Part shown: piece by piece, positions 1 to 8,602 of the stretch
How positions within the stretch are numbered: the stretch's first letter is position 1
How the letters are laid out: the number at the start of each line of letters is the position of its first letter
Assembly (NCBI GenBank): GCA_015062605.1
Contig: SUUI01000003.1
Span: 62,001 to 126,000, forward strand
DNA length: 64,000 nucleotides
Reading direction: 5' to 3'
Origin: Eggerthellaceae bacterium
GTDB lineage: Bacteria; Actinomycetota; Coriobacteriia; Coriobacteriales; Eggerthellaceae
The notes under the pieces: generated by a model
The model's database searches: none
The model's input: the letters and a program-made list of their open reading frames with translations, nothing else
Told to the model about the DNA's origin: nothing
Translations under genes and position numbers: made by a program

Positions 1-656
1 TGACTCCTGCTGTCACCGTTGGCTTGGGTTGCGCGCTTGCCCTTCTTATCGGACCCGGCATCGGAGCCATCGCGACAGCAATCGGCAACTTCATCATGTG
101 GGCAACCGAACTCCAACCCTTCTTCATGGGCATCCTCGTTGCAGTGGTCGTCGGTATGGCGTTGACGCTCCCGATCTCCTCAGCTGCTATTTGCGCTGCC
201 CTTGGCCTGACGGGTCTTGCGGGTGGTGCAGCGCTCGCGGGCTGTTGCGCGCAAATGGTCGGTTTTGCCGTTATAAGCTTCATCGATAACGGATGGGGAG
301 GCATCGTATCTCAGGGCATCGGCACCTCGATGCTCCAGATGGGCAATATCATGCGTAAGCCCTTGATTTGGGTTCCGCCGACCGTGGCAGCGGCAGTATG
401 CGGGCCGATTGCAACATGCGTTTTCGCCATGCAGCAAAACGGGCCTGCCATCGCGTCCGGCATGGGCACCTGCGGATTCGTCGGTCCTATCGGGCTGTAC
501 AGCGGGTGGATCGCAGATGGAATCACGCCAGGCGCCTTCGAATGGCTCGGTATGCTTCTCGTATGCTTCGTTCTTCCTGCAGTCATCAGCTGGATCGTTG
601 CCTTCGCGATGCGCAAGGCGGGTCTCATCCAGCAAGGCGATATGAAGCTCGATTAA
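1..656 (+). CDS. PTS IIC-like membrane permease, 5'-truncated by the window edge
   Basis: The reading frame is open from base 3, so the true start lies upstream and only the C-terminal part is seen. The protein is almost wholly hydrophobic, with several glycine- and alanine-rich membrane spans, and ends in a short charged tail. The pattern fits the PTS EIIC_2 family (PF13303), annotated as sugar phosphotransferase permeases although many members have no known substrate. No IIA or IIB domain, HPr or sugar kinase gene is visible downstream. The next gene starts about 110 bases on from its own promoter, so this gene probably ends its transcript here. Family call is fairly secure; substrate unknown. 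Confidence 0.75.
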   Translation, partial: TPAVTVGLGCALALLIGPGIGAIATAIGNFIMWATELQPFFMGILVAVVVGMALTLPISSAAICAALGLTGLAGGAALAGCCAQMVGFAVISFIDNGWGGIVSQGIGTSMLQMGNIMRKPLIWVPPTVAAAVCGPIATCVFAMQQNGPAIASGMGTCGFVGPIGLYSGWIADGITPGAFEWLGMLLVCFVLPAVISWIVAFAMRKAGLIQQGDMKLD

Positions 657-704
657 TCATCTTCATCTATTAAGGTCTAACTATAATGCACAAGTTTCGT
701 CACA

Positions 705-740
705 TCGACGTGCGATGTTCCATCATGGTATAGTGAACAT
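705..740 (+). promoter_or_regulatory. Promoter and inverted repeat upstream of the phosphodiesterase gene
   Basis: A -10 box TATAGT (729-734) is preceded by TGG, giving an extended -10, with a weak -35 TCGACG (705-710) 18 bases upstream. An inverted repeat ATGTTC (715-720) / GAACAT (735-740) brackets the -10. The arrangement resembles the TGTTCA/TGAACA elements at 2475-2598. Operator function is inferred. Confidence 0.5.
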
Positions 741-767
741 GCTTAAGTATCGTGAAGGGGGAGCGTG

Positions 768-1628
768 ATGGCAGGCAAGCATGCGAAGAAGAGGCGTTGG
801 CCAATAGTATTGGGCGTCATCGTGGTCGTGCTTTTCGCGGCTACCGTATTTTTGAAGATGCCCGGTGAACCGGCAACGCAGAAGCTCCAACCGTTCTTTG
901 AGCAGCCGATTGCGCATCGCGGTTATTTCGATAACGACTCAGACGCGCCCGAGAACACGCTCGCCGCTTTCCAACGCGCAATCGACCATGGCTATGCTAT
1001 TGAAATCGACACGCAAGTTACAGCTGATGGTACCGCTGTCGTCCTGCATGATAAGAGTCTTCTTCGTACGAGCGGCATTGATAAGAATGTCGAGGAGATG
1101 ACCGATGACGAGCTGGCCCAGTGTCGCGTTTTCGGGACTGACGAGCATATTCCAACGCTGCGCGAGGTGCTCGACCTGATTGCTGGCAAGGTACCGCTGC
1201 TTGTGGAAATCAAGGGCGAAGCTGGAGATGATGTGGCTACGATTTCTGCCAAGACCGCTGAAGAACTCGATTCCTATCAAGGCGTCTATGTCGTGCAATC
1301 GTTTAATCCATTTGCGCTCCAGTGGTGGATGAAGAATCGTCCCGAAGTGCCGCGCGGCATCCTCTCTAAGGATTTCATCGCTGATGGCGAAGGGCAATCG
1401 ATCATCAACCGTATAGCGCTTTCCGGCATGTTCACTAATGTGCTTTGCCGTCCGAATTTCCTTTCCTATGAACTTACGTCCTCGGGTCAGCTGACATTCG
1501 CCGCCATGAAGAAGCTTTCGAATCTGGATTGCTTCGCCTGGACGCTCAAGAGCCAGACGGAGCTCGATGAAGCACGTGCCCAAGGGTTTAAGGGATTCAT
1601 CTTCGATAGCTTCGAAGCGCATCTGTAA
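768..1628 (+). CDS. Membrane-anchored glycerophosphodiester phosphodiesterase
   Basis: A 286-residue GDPD-family enzyme that hydrolyses glycerophosphodiesters to glycerol-3-phosphate plus an alcohol such as choline, ethanolamine or glycerol. After a basic N-terminus, residues 11-29 form one hydrophobic segment, so the catalytic domain is probably outside the cell as an uncleaved anchor. Visible motifs are HRG (50-52), PENT (61-64), the metal-binding E-x-D (79-81) and HD (94-95). ATG at 768 is preferred over GTG at 765 because the AAGGGGG ribosome site (755-761) is better spaced from it. Substrate choice cannot be read from sequence. Its promoter shares sequence elements with the LicCA-like fusion gene 1 kb downstream. 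Confidence 0.88.
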   Translation: MAGKHAKKRRWPIVLGVIVVVLFAATVFLKMPGEPATQKLQPFFEQPIAHRGYFDNDSDAPENTLAAFQRAIDHGYAIEIDTQVTADGTAVVLHDKSLLRTSGIDKNVEEMTDDELAQCRVFGTDEHIPTLREVLDLIAGKVPLLVEIKGEAGDDVATISAKTAEELDSYQGVYVVQSFNPFALQWWMKNRPEVPRGILSKDFIADGEGQSIINRIALSGMFTNVLCRPNFLSYELTSSGQLTFAAMKKLSNLDCFAWTLKSQTELDEARAQGFKGFIFDSFEAHL

Positions 1629-1670
1629 TCAAGTCGAAGCTACTTAGATTCGAATGGGACGGTTTGCACA

Positions 1671-2447
1671 TTGGCGGTTTTCCTAACGGGGGATACCCAC
1701 AACGTCATCGATGTCGATAAGGTCGTTCGTTTCGACGATCATGGACTAACGCGGGATGACTACCTCATCATCCTAGGTGATTTCGGATTCATCTGGACAC
1801 CTCCTTGTACGCTGGAATCCGCGGGCGAGGATGCGTATCTCGCATGGCAGGAAGACGAGCGATGGCTCGATTGGTTCGAAGCGCGGCCTTACACGACCCT
1901 TTGGATCGATGGCAATCATGAGAACTTCGACCTCATTGAGCAATACCCGATAGATACGTGGCACGGAGGGCGTGTGCAGCGAATCCGCGAGCACGTCATG
2001 CATCTCATGCGCGGGGAAACCTTTGATATTGATGGCGCTATCTTCTTCGCTATGGGCGGTGCGCATTCGATTGACAAGGCAAAACGCACTGAAGGGGAAT
2101 CGTGGTGGTCTCAGGAGGTACCTAGTCCCGAAGAGCGCGATTATGCCGAAAAGCAACTCGAAGCCCGCAACTGGCATGTTGATTACGTGCTTACGCACGA
2201 CGCTCCATCAGCGGCATTGCGCGAGATTGATCCAGACTGGCCTTTCATCCTCAAGCCTGACGACAATACTGATTGGCTTCAAAGCCTCGCAGACCGTCTG
2301 TCGTTCAAGCGGTGGTTCCATGGTCATTGTCATGTCGATCGTTGGTGGGATACAAGGTTTACCGGTCTCTATAACGAAATCTTCGATTTAAACGACACTG
2401 GAAGGACGCCATACGGCTCAAGCACCGATCCATTCGAAGTCGATTAG
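1671..2447 (+). CDS. Calcineurin-like metallophosphoesterase
   Basis: A 258-residue soluble protein with the motif series of binuclear metallophosphoesterases: GDTH (7-10), GDF (36-38), GNHE (81-84), a histidine in THDAPS (175-180) and GHCHVD (218-223). These residues bind two metal ions and hydrolyse phosphate mono- or diesters. The substrate is unknown. The start is TTG at 1671; no ATG or GTG gives the complete first motif. It lies 42 bases after the phosphodiesterase gene on the same strand with no terminator seen between, so co-transcription is likely. There is no signal peptide, so it is presumably cytoplasmic. Confidence 0.85.
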   Translation: MAVFLTGDTHNVIDVDKVVRFDDHGLTRDDYLIILGDFGFIWTPPCTLESAGEDAYLAWQEDERWLDWFEARPYTTLWIDGNHENFDLIEQYPIDTWHGGRVQRIREHVMHLMRGETFDIDGAIFFAMGGAHSIDKAKRTEGESWWSQEVPSPEERDYAEKQLEARNWHVDYVLTHDAPSAALREIDPDWPFILKPDDNTDWLQSLADRLSFKRWFHGHCHVDRWWDTRFTGLYNEIFDLNDTGRTPYGSSTDPFEVD

Positions 2448-2474
2448 ATCAAGACCAATAATCCATTTCATATG

Positions 2475-2598
2475 TGAACACACCCGAATACGCCTATGTT
2501 GTGCCGTGTTCATACCGATGTTCACAATTTATTGACTTTCCAAAATACTGAACATACAATCGCTCAATAGTGCATTGATGGATGCTATCTATTGAACA
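2475..2598 (+). promoter_or_regulatory. Strong promoter set among five TGTTCA/TGAACA half-sites
   Basis: TTGACT (2532-2537), a 17-base spacer and TACAAT (2555-2560) make a near-consensus vegetative promoter. TGAACA occurs at 2475-2480, 2549-2554 and 2593-2598; TGTTCA at 2507-2512 and 2519-2524. The copy at 2549 lies in the spacer and abuts the -10. The copies at 2519 and 2549 form an inverted repeat around the -35. A repressor-operator arrangement is inferred, perhaps autoregulation by the winged-HTH domain of the downstream gene. Confidence 0.7.
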
Positions 2599-2606
2599 GG
2601 ATTTTT

Positions 2607-4361
2607 ATGAATTACAACGAGTTTTGCGTGCTTAACACTTTGTACAAGAACCCCGGCCGCACGCAGCGGGAGATTGCAAGCGCAAACAGCGTTTCTATCG
2701 GTACTGTCAACAACACCATTAAGTCTTTAACTGCCCAAGGCCTTCTTGATGCCTCGGGGGCCGTAAGCGTGGAAGGCTTTGCTGCCTTGGAGCCGTACAA
2801 GGTTAAAAACGCCGTCATAATGGCTGCAGGCATATCATCTCGTTTCGCGCCGATTTCCTATGAGCGTCCAAAGGGCGTTCTCACCGTTCGTGGAGAGGTG
2901 CTCATCGAGCGGCAGATCGAACAGCTTAAGGATGCTGGAATCGAGGACATCACCGTTGTCATCGGTTACAAAAAAGAGGAGTTCTTCTATCTCGAAGATG
3001 CCTTCGGTGTCAAGCTCGTCAATAACGAGGAATATGCTACGAGGAACAACAACTCTACCATCAAGAGAGTTGAGGGCATTTTGGGTAACACCTACATTTG
3101 CTCGTCTGACGACTACTTCAGCATCAATCCTTTCGAGAAGTATGTATACGATTCGTATTATGCTTCAGAATATCGCAATGGACCGACCGATGAGTATTGC
3201 CTAACCACCAAAGGCAAAGGTGGTATGATCGTTGATGTGAAGGTCGGGGGCGCGGATTCATGGGTCATGCTCGGGCATGCCTATTGGGATGAATCCTACG
3301 CGAAGAAATTCGTTGAAATCCTTGAGCGTGAATACGACAATCCAGAAACAGCTGGCAAGCTTTGGGAAGACATCTACGCCGAACATATTCCCGAGCTCCC
3401 GATGCGCATCAGGAAATACCCATCGGATGCGATTTGGGAATTCGATTCGCTCGATGAGCTTCGCGGATTCGATCCCCATTTCATCGAGAACGTTGATTCG
3501 GGGATATTGGACAACATCTGCTCGGTATTGGAATGCGAGCGCGATGACGTGAAGAAGTTCGAGCCGATTAAACAGGGTCTAACGAATCTTTCCGTTCGAT
3601 TTGAAGCCAAGGGTATTCCGTATGTGTATCGCCATCCTGGAACGGGCACCGATGCGATTATCAGCAGGGAAAGCGAAGCGTACTCGCAGGGCGTTGCGCG
3701 CGATCTCGGCATCGACCGCACGTTCGTTTTCGAGGATCCGAAGACGGGATGGAAGATCTCACGCTTCATCGAGGGTTGCATCGAATTCGATTATCACAAC
3801 GTCGAGCACGTTAAGACAGCTATGGCTATCGGCAGGAAATTGCATCAATCGGGCGCCAAGTCGAGTTTCACGTTCGATGTGTACCAGAATGCTCTCGAGA
3901 TCGTCGATCTTCTCGGGAAGGTTTCCTTCGCTGACTTCGATGAGCTTGCCGAGCGTGCGGAATTCTTAAACGAATGCGTGAAATCGGATGGTGTTCCGCT
4001 TGTGCTGTGTCACAACGATTTCTACGCACCTAATTTCCTCGTTCATCCTGAGGGTATGGACCTCATCGATTGGGAATACTCCGCAATGTCGGATTATGCG
4101 AGCGATTTGGGCACGTTTATCTGCTGTTCGGATTACGGCATCCCCGAGGCAGAAGATGCTATACGGGAATACTTCCAGCGAGACCCCGATCCTTCCGAGA
4201 TTCGCCATTGCATGGCATATGTAGGTTTGTCAGCGTATTACTGGTTCGTGTGGGCGTTGTATAAGGATCGGACCGGTGACCCGGTGGGCGAGTGGCTCTA
4301 TCTGTGGTATCGCATGGCGAAAACCTTCGGCATTCATGCGCAGGCACTGTACCAGGCGTAA
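2607..4361 (+). CDS. Winged-HTH / LicC-like nucleotidyltransferase / LicA-like choline kinase fusion
   Basis: A 584-residue three-domain protein. Residues 1-60 are a winged helix-turn-helix of MarR/Lrp type. Residues 67 to about 300 are a nucleotidyltransferase with MAAGISSRF (72-80), Lys89 in RPKG and acidic residues in SSDDY (166-170), like LicC, which makes CDP-choline from CTP and phosphocholine. Residues about 305-584 are an APH/choline-kinase fold like LicA, with HNDFYAPN (469-476) and DWE (488-490). Together they could phosphorylate choline and activate it for surface decoration. ATG at 2607, with AGGA just upstream, is preferred to TTG at 2592. No licB transporter or licD transferase is in the window, so a different amino alcohol is possible. 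Confidence 0.85.
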   Translation: MNYNEFCVLNTLYKNPGRTQREIASANSVSIGTVNNTIKSLTAQGLLDASGAVSVEGFAALEPYKVKNAVIMAAGISSRFAPISYERPKGVLTVRGEVLIERQIEQLKDAGIEDITVVIGYKKEEFFYLEDAFGVKLVNNEEYATRNNNSTIKRVEGILGNTYICSSDDYFSINPFEKYVYDSYYASEYRNGPTDEYCLTTKGKGGMIVDVKVGGADSWVMLGHAYWDESYAKKFVEILEREYDNPETAGKLWEDIYAEHIPELPMRIRKYPSDAIWEFDSLDELRGFDPHFIENVDSGILDNICSVLECERDDVKKFEPIKQGLTNLSVRFEAKGIPYVYRHPGTGTDAIISRESEAYSQGVARDLGIDRTFVFEDPKTGWKISRFIEGCIEFDYHNVEHVKTAMAIGRKLHQSGAKSSFTFDVYQNALEIVDLLGKVSFADFDELAERAEFLNECVKSDGVPLVLCHNDFYAPNFLVHPEGMDLIDWEYSAMSDYASDLGTFICCSDYGIPEAEDAIREYFQRDPDPSEIRHCMAYVGLSAYYWFVWALYKDRTGDPVGEWLYLWYRMAKTFGIHAQALYQA

Positions 4362-4363
4362 GA

Positions 4364-5095
4364 TCAGTTCAATCCCAATGCGAGCCGGATACGGTTCTCG
4401 CGGTTAAGCGAAGATGCTTCTGCATCATAGTCAAGCACGGTTATGTGCAGCTCGGGGAACTTCTTGGCAAGGCCGTGAAGCGCTCCACGTGCATGCACGT
4501 GTCCCTTCAGACAGCCGAAGCTTTGCAAATAGATAACCTTGCGCACACCAAGTTCTACAAAACGTGCCAATTCTTCTTCATAGCGCACATCATCGGTGAA
4601 AAGGCTTTCGGGGCGCGGATAGACGAGCATATATCCTAAGCTACCGATGAGTTTCGCGATATGGTCGTTGAGGAAGGGCTCGAAGCATAGCGGCGCAGTA
4701 CCGATGATGCCAACTTTGTTAGCATTTGCGTTTTCTTGTTCCTCGCTCTCGTCAGCACGTTCTGCGCCCATTGCTTCCAAGGTGCCAGGCCATTCATCAA
4801 CCCACTCTAGTTCAGGGCATGTTCCGATTGCGCGTTTGACTATGCCTGCGAGGCCTTCGAGCACGCACTTCTGGCAAATTGCAGGCACGACGAGACGCTC
4901 AAGCTCTTTGCCGCTTTCCATTGCTGCGGAAACCAAACGGATCGTCCGCCCTGCAAGTACGGCAACCGCGTAGCATAAATCGCTCGTGAACATGCGCGAT
5001 ACTTCCAAATCGCCCTGCTCGAAGCATGCGAATGCCTTTACGCTTCCAGCGCGTGCCTCGTCGACGTACGTGGTGTCAATTTGCAGCTTGCTCAT
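4364..5095 (-). CDS. 2-hydroxyacyl-CoA dehydratase (HgdB)-like protein, separate C-terminal unit of the activase system
   Basis: A 243-residue protein whose C-terminal half, including GTAPLCFEPF, VIYLQSFGCLKGHVHARG and LDYDAEASSLNREN, resembles the 2-hydroxyacyl-CoA dehydratase D-component family (PF06050) as it occurs at the C-terminus of very large fused activase proteins. Several cysteines (AICQKC, GTCPELE, LCFEP, FGCLKG) could bind an iron-sulphur cluster. Its ATG overlaps the stop of the upstream activase gene by four bases (ATGA), so the two are translationally coupled. The middle, around residues 110-125, is Glu/Asn/Ala-rich and looks like a linker. The substrate is unknown. Confidence 0.7.
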   Translation of the reverse strand: MSKLQIDTTYVDEARAGSVKAFACFEQGDLEVSRMFTSDLCYAVAVLAGRTIRLVSAAMESGKELERLVVPAICQKCVLEGLAGIVKRAIGTCPELEWVDEWPGTLEAMGAERADESEEQENANANKVGIIGTAPLCFEPFLNDHIAKLIGSLGYMLVYPRPESLFTDDVRYEEELARFVELGVRKVIYLQSFGCLKGHVHARGALHGLAKKFPELHITVLDYDAEASSLNRENRIRLALGLN

Positions 5096-8000
5096 CGGAG
5101 CATCCCTGATTTCAGCTTTTCGATGAAGGAACGAGGCATTGGCGGTATCGTTTTGCCTGCAGGCTCAAGTGCGGTTTCTGGCGCTTTGTCGGCGAGAACA
5201 GGCGGCGCGAATTTTTTCGCCGCCTCTTCAATCGCCGCATGTGCCTCCTTAGGCATATAGGGGGTACCCCATTCGCGCTGTGCAGCTGGTGCAGCAGAGC
5301 CTAAAGAACTGGGAGCTATGAAATTATTCCTATTAGGATAATTGAGTGGGGCGGGAACGACTTTAGTATTCGGCTTGTCATCGGCTTTCTGTGAAGCTGG
5401 GGCAACTTGTGCGGGATCATCTCGCTTGATGAACTCATGCTTCGTGAATTCAGTGTGTGGTTTCTCGAACATGTGCGTTCCGATGTCTTCTGAGATATCG
5501 ATCGGCGTGTTCGATTCCGACAAAAAGATGGTTTCCGCCAAGGTGCGAAGTCGGATGCGGATGTGCGCCATGTCGGCGATCTCATCAATCTTAAGGCCCG
5601 TGAAGAATTGTCCGGTTTCGTTCAGCACCTGCTGAACTTCGGGAAGCGAGAGTGCATCGTACGTGCAACCGAACGATTCCAAGCATATCATGTGCAGGTT
5701 TGGACGATTCTGGATGAACTTAGCAACCCGCAGGGCAGGCTTGGCGGCGTGGAATTCGGGTTTGCTATCGAGCTCGGGTAGGTTCATTTCGAGCGGTGAC
5801 ACCACAGAGAAGCCGAGGCTTTGCAGCATATCATCGATTTCGTGCAAAAGCGCTGGATCGATATGGTAGGGGCGCCCCACGATGATGGCGCCATGATTGC
5901 CAGGCTGTTTTGACCACGTCAAGGCTCTGTCATTGCCTTTCTTGACCATGGCGTGGAAGCTGCGTTGCTCTGCCCAGGCCGTTTCGAGTGCGGCTTGGAA
6001 AGATTCGCGTGAAAGAGGGGCATCCTCGCTGAAGAGAGGAGCCAAACAATCAAAGATGCTCTTGCAATCCTCAGGCGAACTCTCGGCTTCGAGCATTGTC
6101 ATCATTGAGAGTTTTGGCGTGATGAAGCCTGGCTGGTTTATATCGAAGGCGCTGATCCCGTCGCAGAGCGCGTCCACGTACTCGCAGCGTACGGGGCAAC
6201 GGCGCCCGCGGACGTACTTGGGCATCAGGATGTGCGTGGCGCCTGCTTCCAACAATGCGAATAGCCTGCTGTGCGAGAGTTTAGCGGGGAAGCATACGCT
6301 TTCGGAGGGAATCGTCTCGAGACCCGTGCGGTTCCGTGTAGCCGTATCTTCGGGCGAGGAGTGAACGACTACCACATCAAGGCCCAGTTCAGTGAGCAAC
6401 GTGTGCCAGAAGGGCAGCTGATCGGTTGTATTCAGGGTATTCATGATGCCGATTCGCGTGGCAGATTTGGCACCAGCATCAGGTTGTTCGTCAAGCGGGG
6501 TCGAAGTGTAACGTTTCAGCAGCTTCTGCTTCAGCGCGATGGCGTTAGGGGGAATCTCCTTCTTTTCGCCGTCGTTGTTCTTGATGTCGAAGTATTGGTA
6601 GGCGCGTTCGCAGCGATTGCCGCTCACATATGAGCGTCCGTTACCAAAATCGATTACTGTGACCGCGCAAGAGTTCTGGCATCCAGGGCAGGTTGCCGAT
6701 GTTCGTTTCAGCTTTATTTGATCGATCTCTTTTGCGGACAGAAGCTGGGAACTCCCATGGGCTCCTTCTTTGTCTTCGTTCGAGGCGATTGTGCTTTTTG
6801 CGCGGCTGCGCGCAACGAGGGCAGCTCCCAGCGCACCCATGAGATGCGCGCACCCTGGGCGTATGACCTCTTTCCCTGATATGAGCTCAAAGGCACGAAG
6901 GACGGCGTTGCTCATGAAAGTACCGCCTTGTACGACGATATGATCGCCCATGCTGTCGATATTGCTCATGCCGATGATGCGAAACAGCGCATTTTGCACG
7001 ACAGAATAGGCTATGCCTGCTGCGATATCGCTCATGGATGCGCCGATTTTTTGCGCATGGCGCACACGCGAGGTCATGAAGACGGTGCATTTGGTTCCTA
7101 AGTCGATCGGCGCAGTTGCCTTAAGCGCGACTTCGCTAAATTTGCTCGGCGTGGAGCGCAATGAATACGCCGTTCCTTCGATGAAGGCACCACAACCGCT
7201 TGAGCATGCCTCGTTGAGCACGGTTTCCTGCACCATGCCGTTCTTGATCCATATGGCCTTCATGTCTTGGCCGCCTATGTCAAGGACGAAGCTTGCCTTT
7301 GGATCGAAATGCAATGCCGCGTTCGTATGCGCGACCGTTTCGACGACGCCTGAATCGAAGCCAAGCGCCGCGCGGAGAAGGTCCTCGCCGTAGCCTGTGA
7401 CGGTTGCGTGCTCGATGGTGTAGAACTGGTCCCCGCTATAACTATGCGGCAGATTGCGATACATCGTCTTCAGCATCTTGCGCGAGGTTTCCAGCACATC
7501 GCCTTCAGTAGGCTCGTTATCCGAATAGATGAGTCTGCCGTCTTCACTCACGCATGCGAGTTTGATAGCCGTTGAACCAGCATCCATTCCCACATAAAGG
7601 CTACCTTCATACGATGTGACATGCGAAGTGGATACGGCGGTTTCGGAATGACGGGTCTTGAATCCATCCAGTTCCGCTTGCGAGGTGAAAAGCGGGCGCA
7701 GCCTCGGCAAATCGTCTTCTGGTTGGTTCTGCTCGAGCAAACGAGCTTCCAGCTCTGACAAGCGTACGAGGGGAGCGTCTGCCTGCTCTCCTGCATAGAG
7801 CGCGGCGCCTTGGGCTGTGAACAGATGCGCATCTTTGGGCTTTATGCCCATGTTGCGCTCCAGCTTGAGTGCCATATTGAATCGCCTGACAAGGTCAGGG
7901 ATGAATTCGCACGGTCCACCGAGGTATACGATCTTGCCGCGGATGGGGCGTCCGCATGCCAGTCCTCCCAAGGTCTGGCGGATGACAGCCTCCAAGGCGC

Positions 8001-8556
8001 TTGCGGCGATATCTGCTTTGTTGGCGCCGGCATTGAGTAGCGGGCGGACATCGGTCTGCGCGAAAACAGCGCATCGGCTCGCGATGGGGTAAATGTGCGA
8101 AGCGCCCATGCTTAGCTGGCTGAATTCCTTTGTATGAATGCCTAGCATGAAGGCGATGGTGTCGATGAAACCGCCCGTGCCGCCTGCGCATGTGGCGTTC
8201 ATACGCTGCTCGAGACCCCCGGTAAGATAGATGATCTTCGCATCCTCGCCGCCGAGCTCTATGACGGCATCGGCATCGGGAATCATCGTTTGGACGGCCT
8301 TCGTTGTGGCGATTACCTCTTGGACAAATGGGAGATTGAGCCATTGTGCGACTTCTATGCCTGCCGACCCGGTGATCGCGACGGTGCACTCAATATCTCC
8401 GAAGCGCCAGCATACGTCATGGATGGTTTGGGCAAGGCGTGTGGCGATATCGAAACGATGGCGAAGATAGATACTGAACGCGATGGTATCGTCATCGTTT
8501 AATACGACGACTTTGATGGTCTTCGACCCAGCATCTATGCCAACACGGTGAGCCAA
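5092..8556 (-). CDS. Tandem BadF/BcrA-type acyl-CoA dehydratase activase with DUF2229 domain
   Basis: A 1154-residue protein. Two ASKHA ATPase domains (about 1-260 and 320-590) each begin with a phosphate-binding motif (GIDAGSKTIK, GMDAGSTAIK). Each has the cysteine pair of HgdC-type activases: Cys123/Cys162 and Cys451/Cys490, both 39 residues apart. A zinc-ribbon-like CPGC-x3-C follows at 623-630 with Cys649. Residues about 700-1000 resemble DUF2229/HgdB, with SESVCFP, CPVRC and LESFGC. The tail (1040-1154) is Pro/Ala/Lys-rich. Known relatives pass electrons to radical dehydratases with ATP hydrolysis; this family's own target is not established. Start is TTG at 8556 after AGAGGG. Confidence 0.82.
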   Translation of the reverse strand: MAHRVGIDAGSKTIKVVVLNDDDTIAFSIYLRHRFDIATRLAQTIHDVCWRFGDIECTVAITGSAGIEVAQWLNLPFVQEVIATTKAVQTMIPDADAVIELGGEDAKIIYLTGGLEQRMNATCAGGTGGFIDTIAFMLGIHTKEFSQLSMGASHIYPIASRCAVFAQTDVRPLLNAGANKADIAASALEAVIRQTLGGLACGRPIRGKIVYLGGPCEFIPDLVRRFNMALKLERNMGIKPKDAHLFTAQGAALYAGEQADAPLVRLSELEARLLEQNQPEDDLPRLRPLFTSQAELDGFKTRHSETAVSTSHVTSYEGSLYVGMDAGSTAIKLACVSEDGRLIYSDNEPTEGDVLETSRKMLKTMYRNLPHSYSGDQFYTIEHATVTGYGEDLLRAALGFDSGVVETVAHTNAALHFDPKASFVLDIGGQDMKAIWIKNGMVQETVLNEACSSGCGAFIEGTAYSLRSTPSKFSEVALKATAPIDLGTKCTVFMTSRVRHAQKIGASMSDIAAGIAYSVVQNALFRIIGMSNIDSMGDHIVVQGGTFMSNAVLRAFELISGKEVIRPGCAHLMGALGAALVARSRAKSTIASNEDKEGAHGSSQLLSAKEIDQIKLKRTSATCPGCQNSCAVTVIDFGNGRSYVSGNRCERAYQYFDIKNNDGEKKEIPPNAIALKQKLLKRYTSTPLDEQPDAGAKSATRIGIMNTLNTTDQLPFWHTLLTELGLDVVVVHSSPEDTATRNRTGLETIPSESVCFPAKLSHSRLFALLEAGATHILMPKYVRGRRCPVRCEYVDALCDGISAFDINQPGFITPKLSMMTMLEAESSPEDCKSIFDCLAPLFSEDAPLSRESFQAALETAWAEQRSFHAMVKKGNDRALTWSKQPGNHGAIIVGRPYHIDPALLHEIDDMLQSLGFSVVSPLEMNLPELDSKPEFHAAKPALRVAKFIQNRPNLHMICLESFGCTYDALSLPEVQQVLNETGQFFTGLKIDEIADMAHIRIRLRTLAETIFLSESNTPIDISEDIGTHMFEKPHTEFTKHEFIKRDDPAQVAPASQKADDKPNTKVVPAPLNYPNRNNFIAPSSLGSAAPAAQREWGTPYMPKEAHAAIEEAAKKFAPPVLADKAPETALEPAGKTIPPMPRSFIEKLKSGMLR

Positions 8557-8602
8557 GCAACCCTCTTCAAATCGGGTGGAAAGCTTTCATTCGAGATGGA
8601 AA

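Noticed and set aside
180-635. Minus-strand frame inside the PTS gene
   Set aside because: Shadow of the membrane protein frame; hydrophilic product without motifs.
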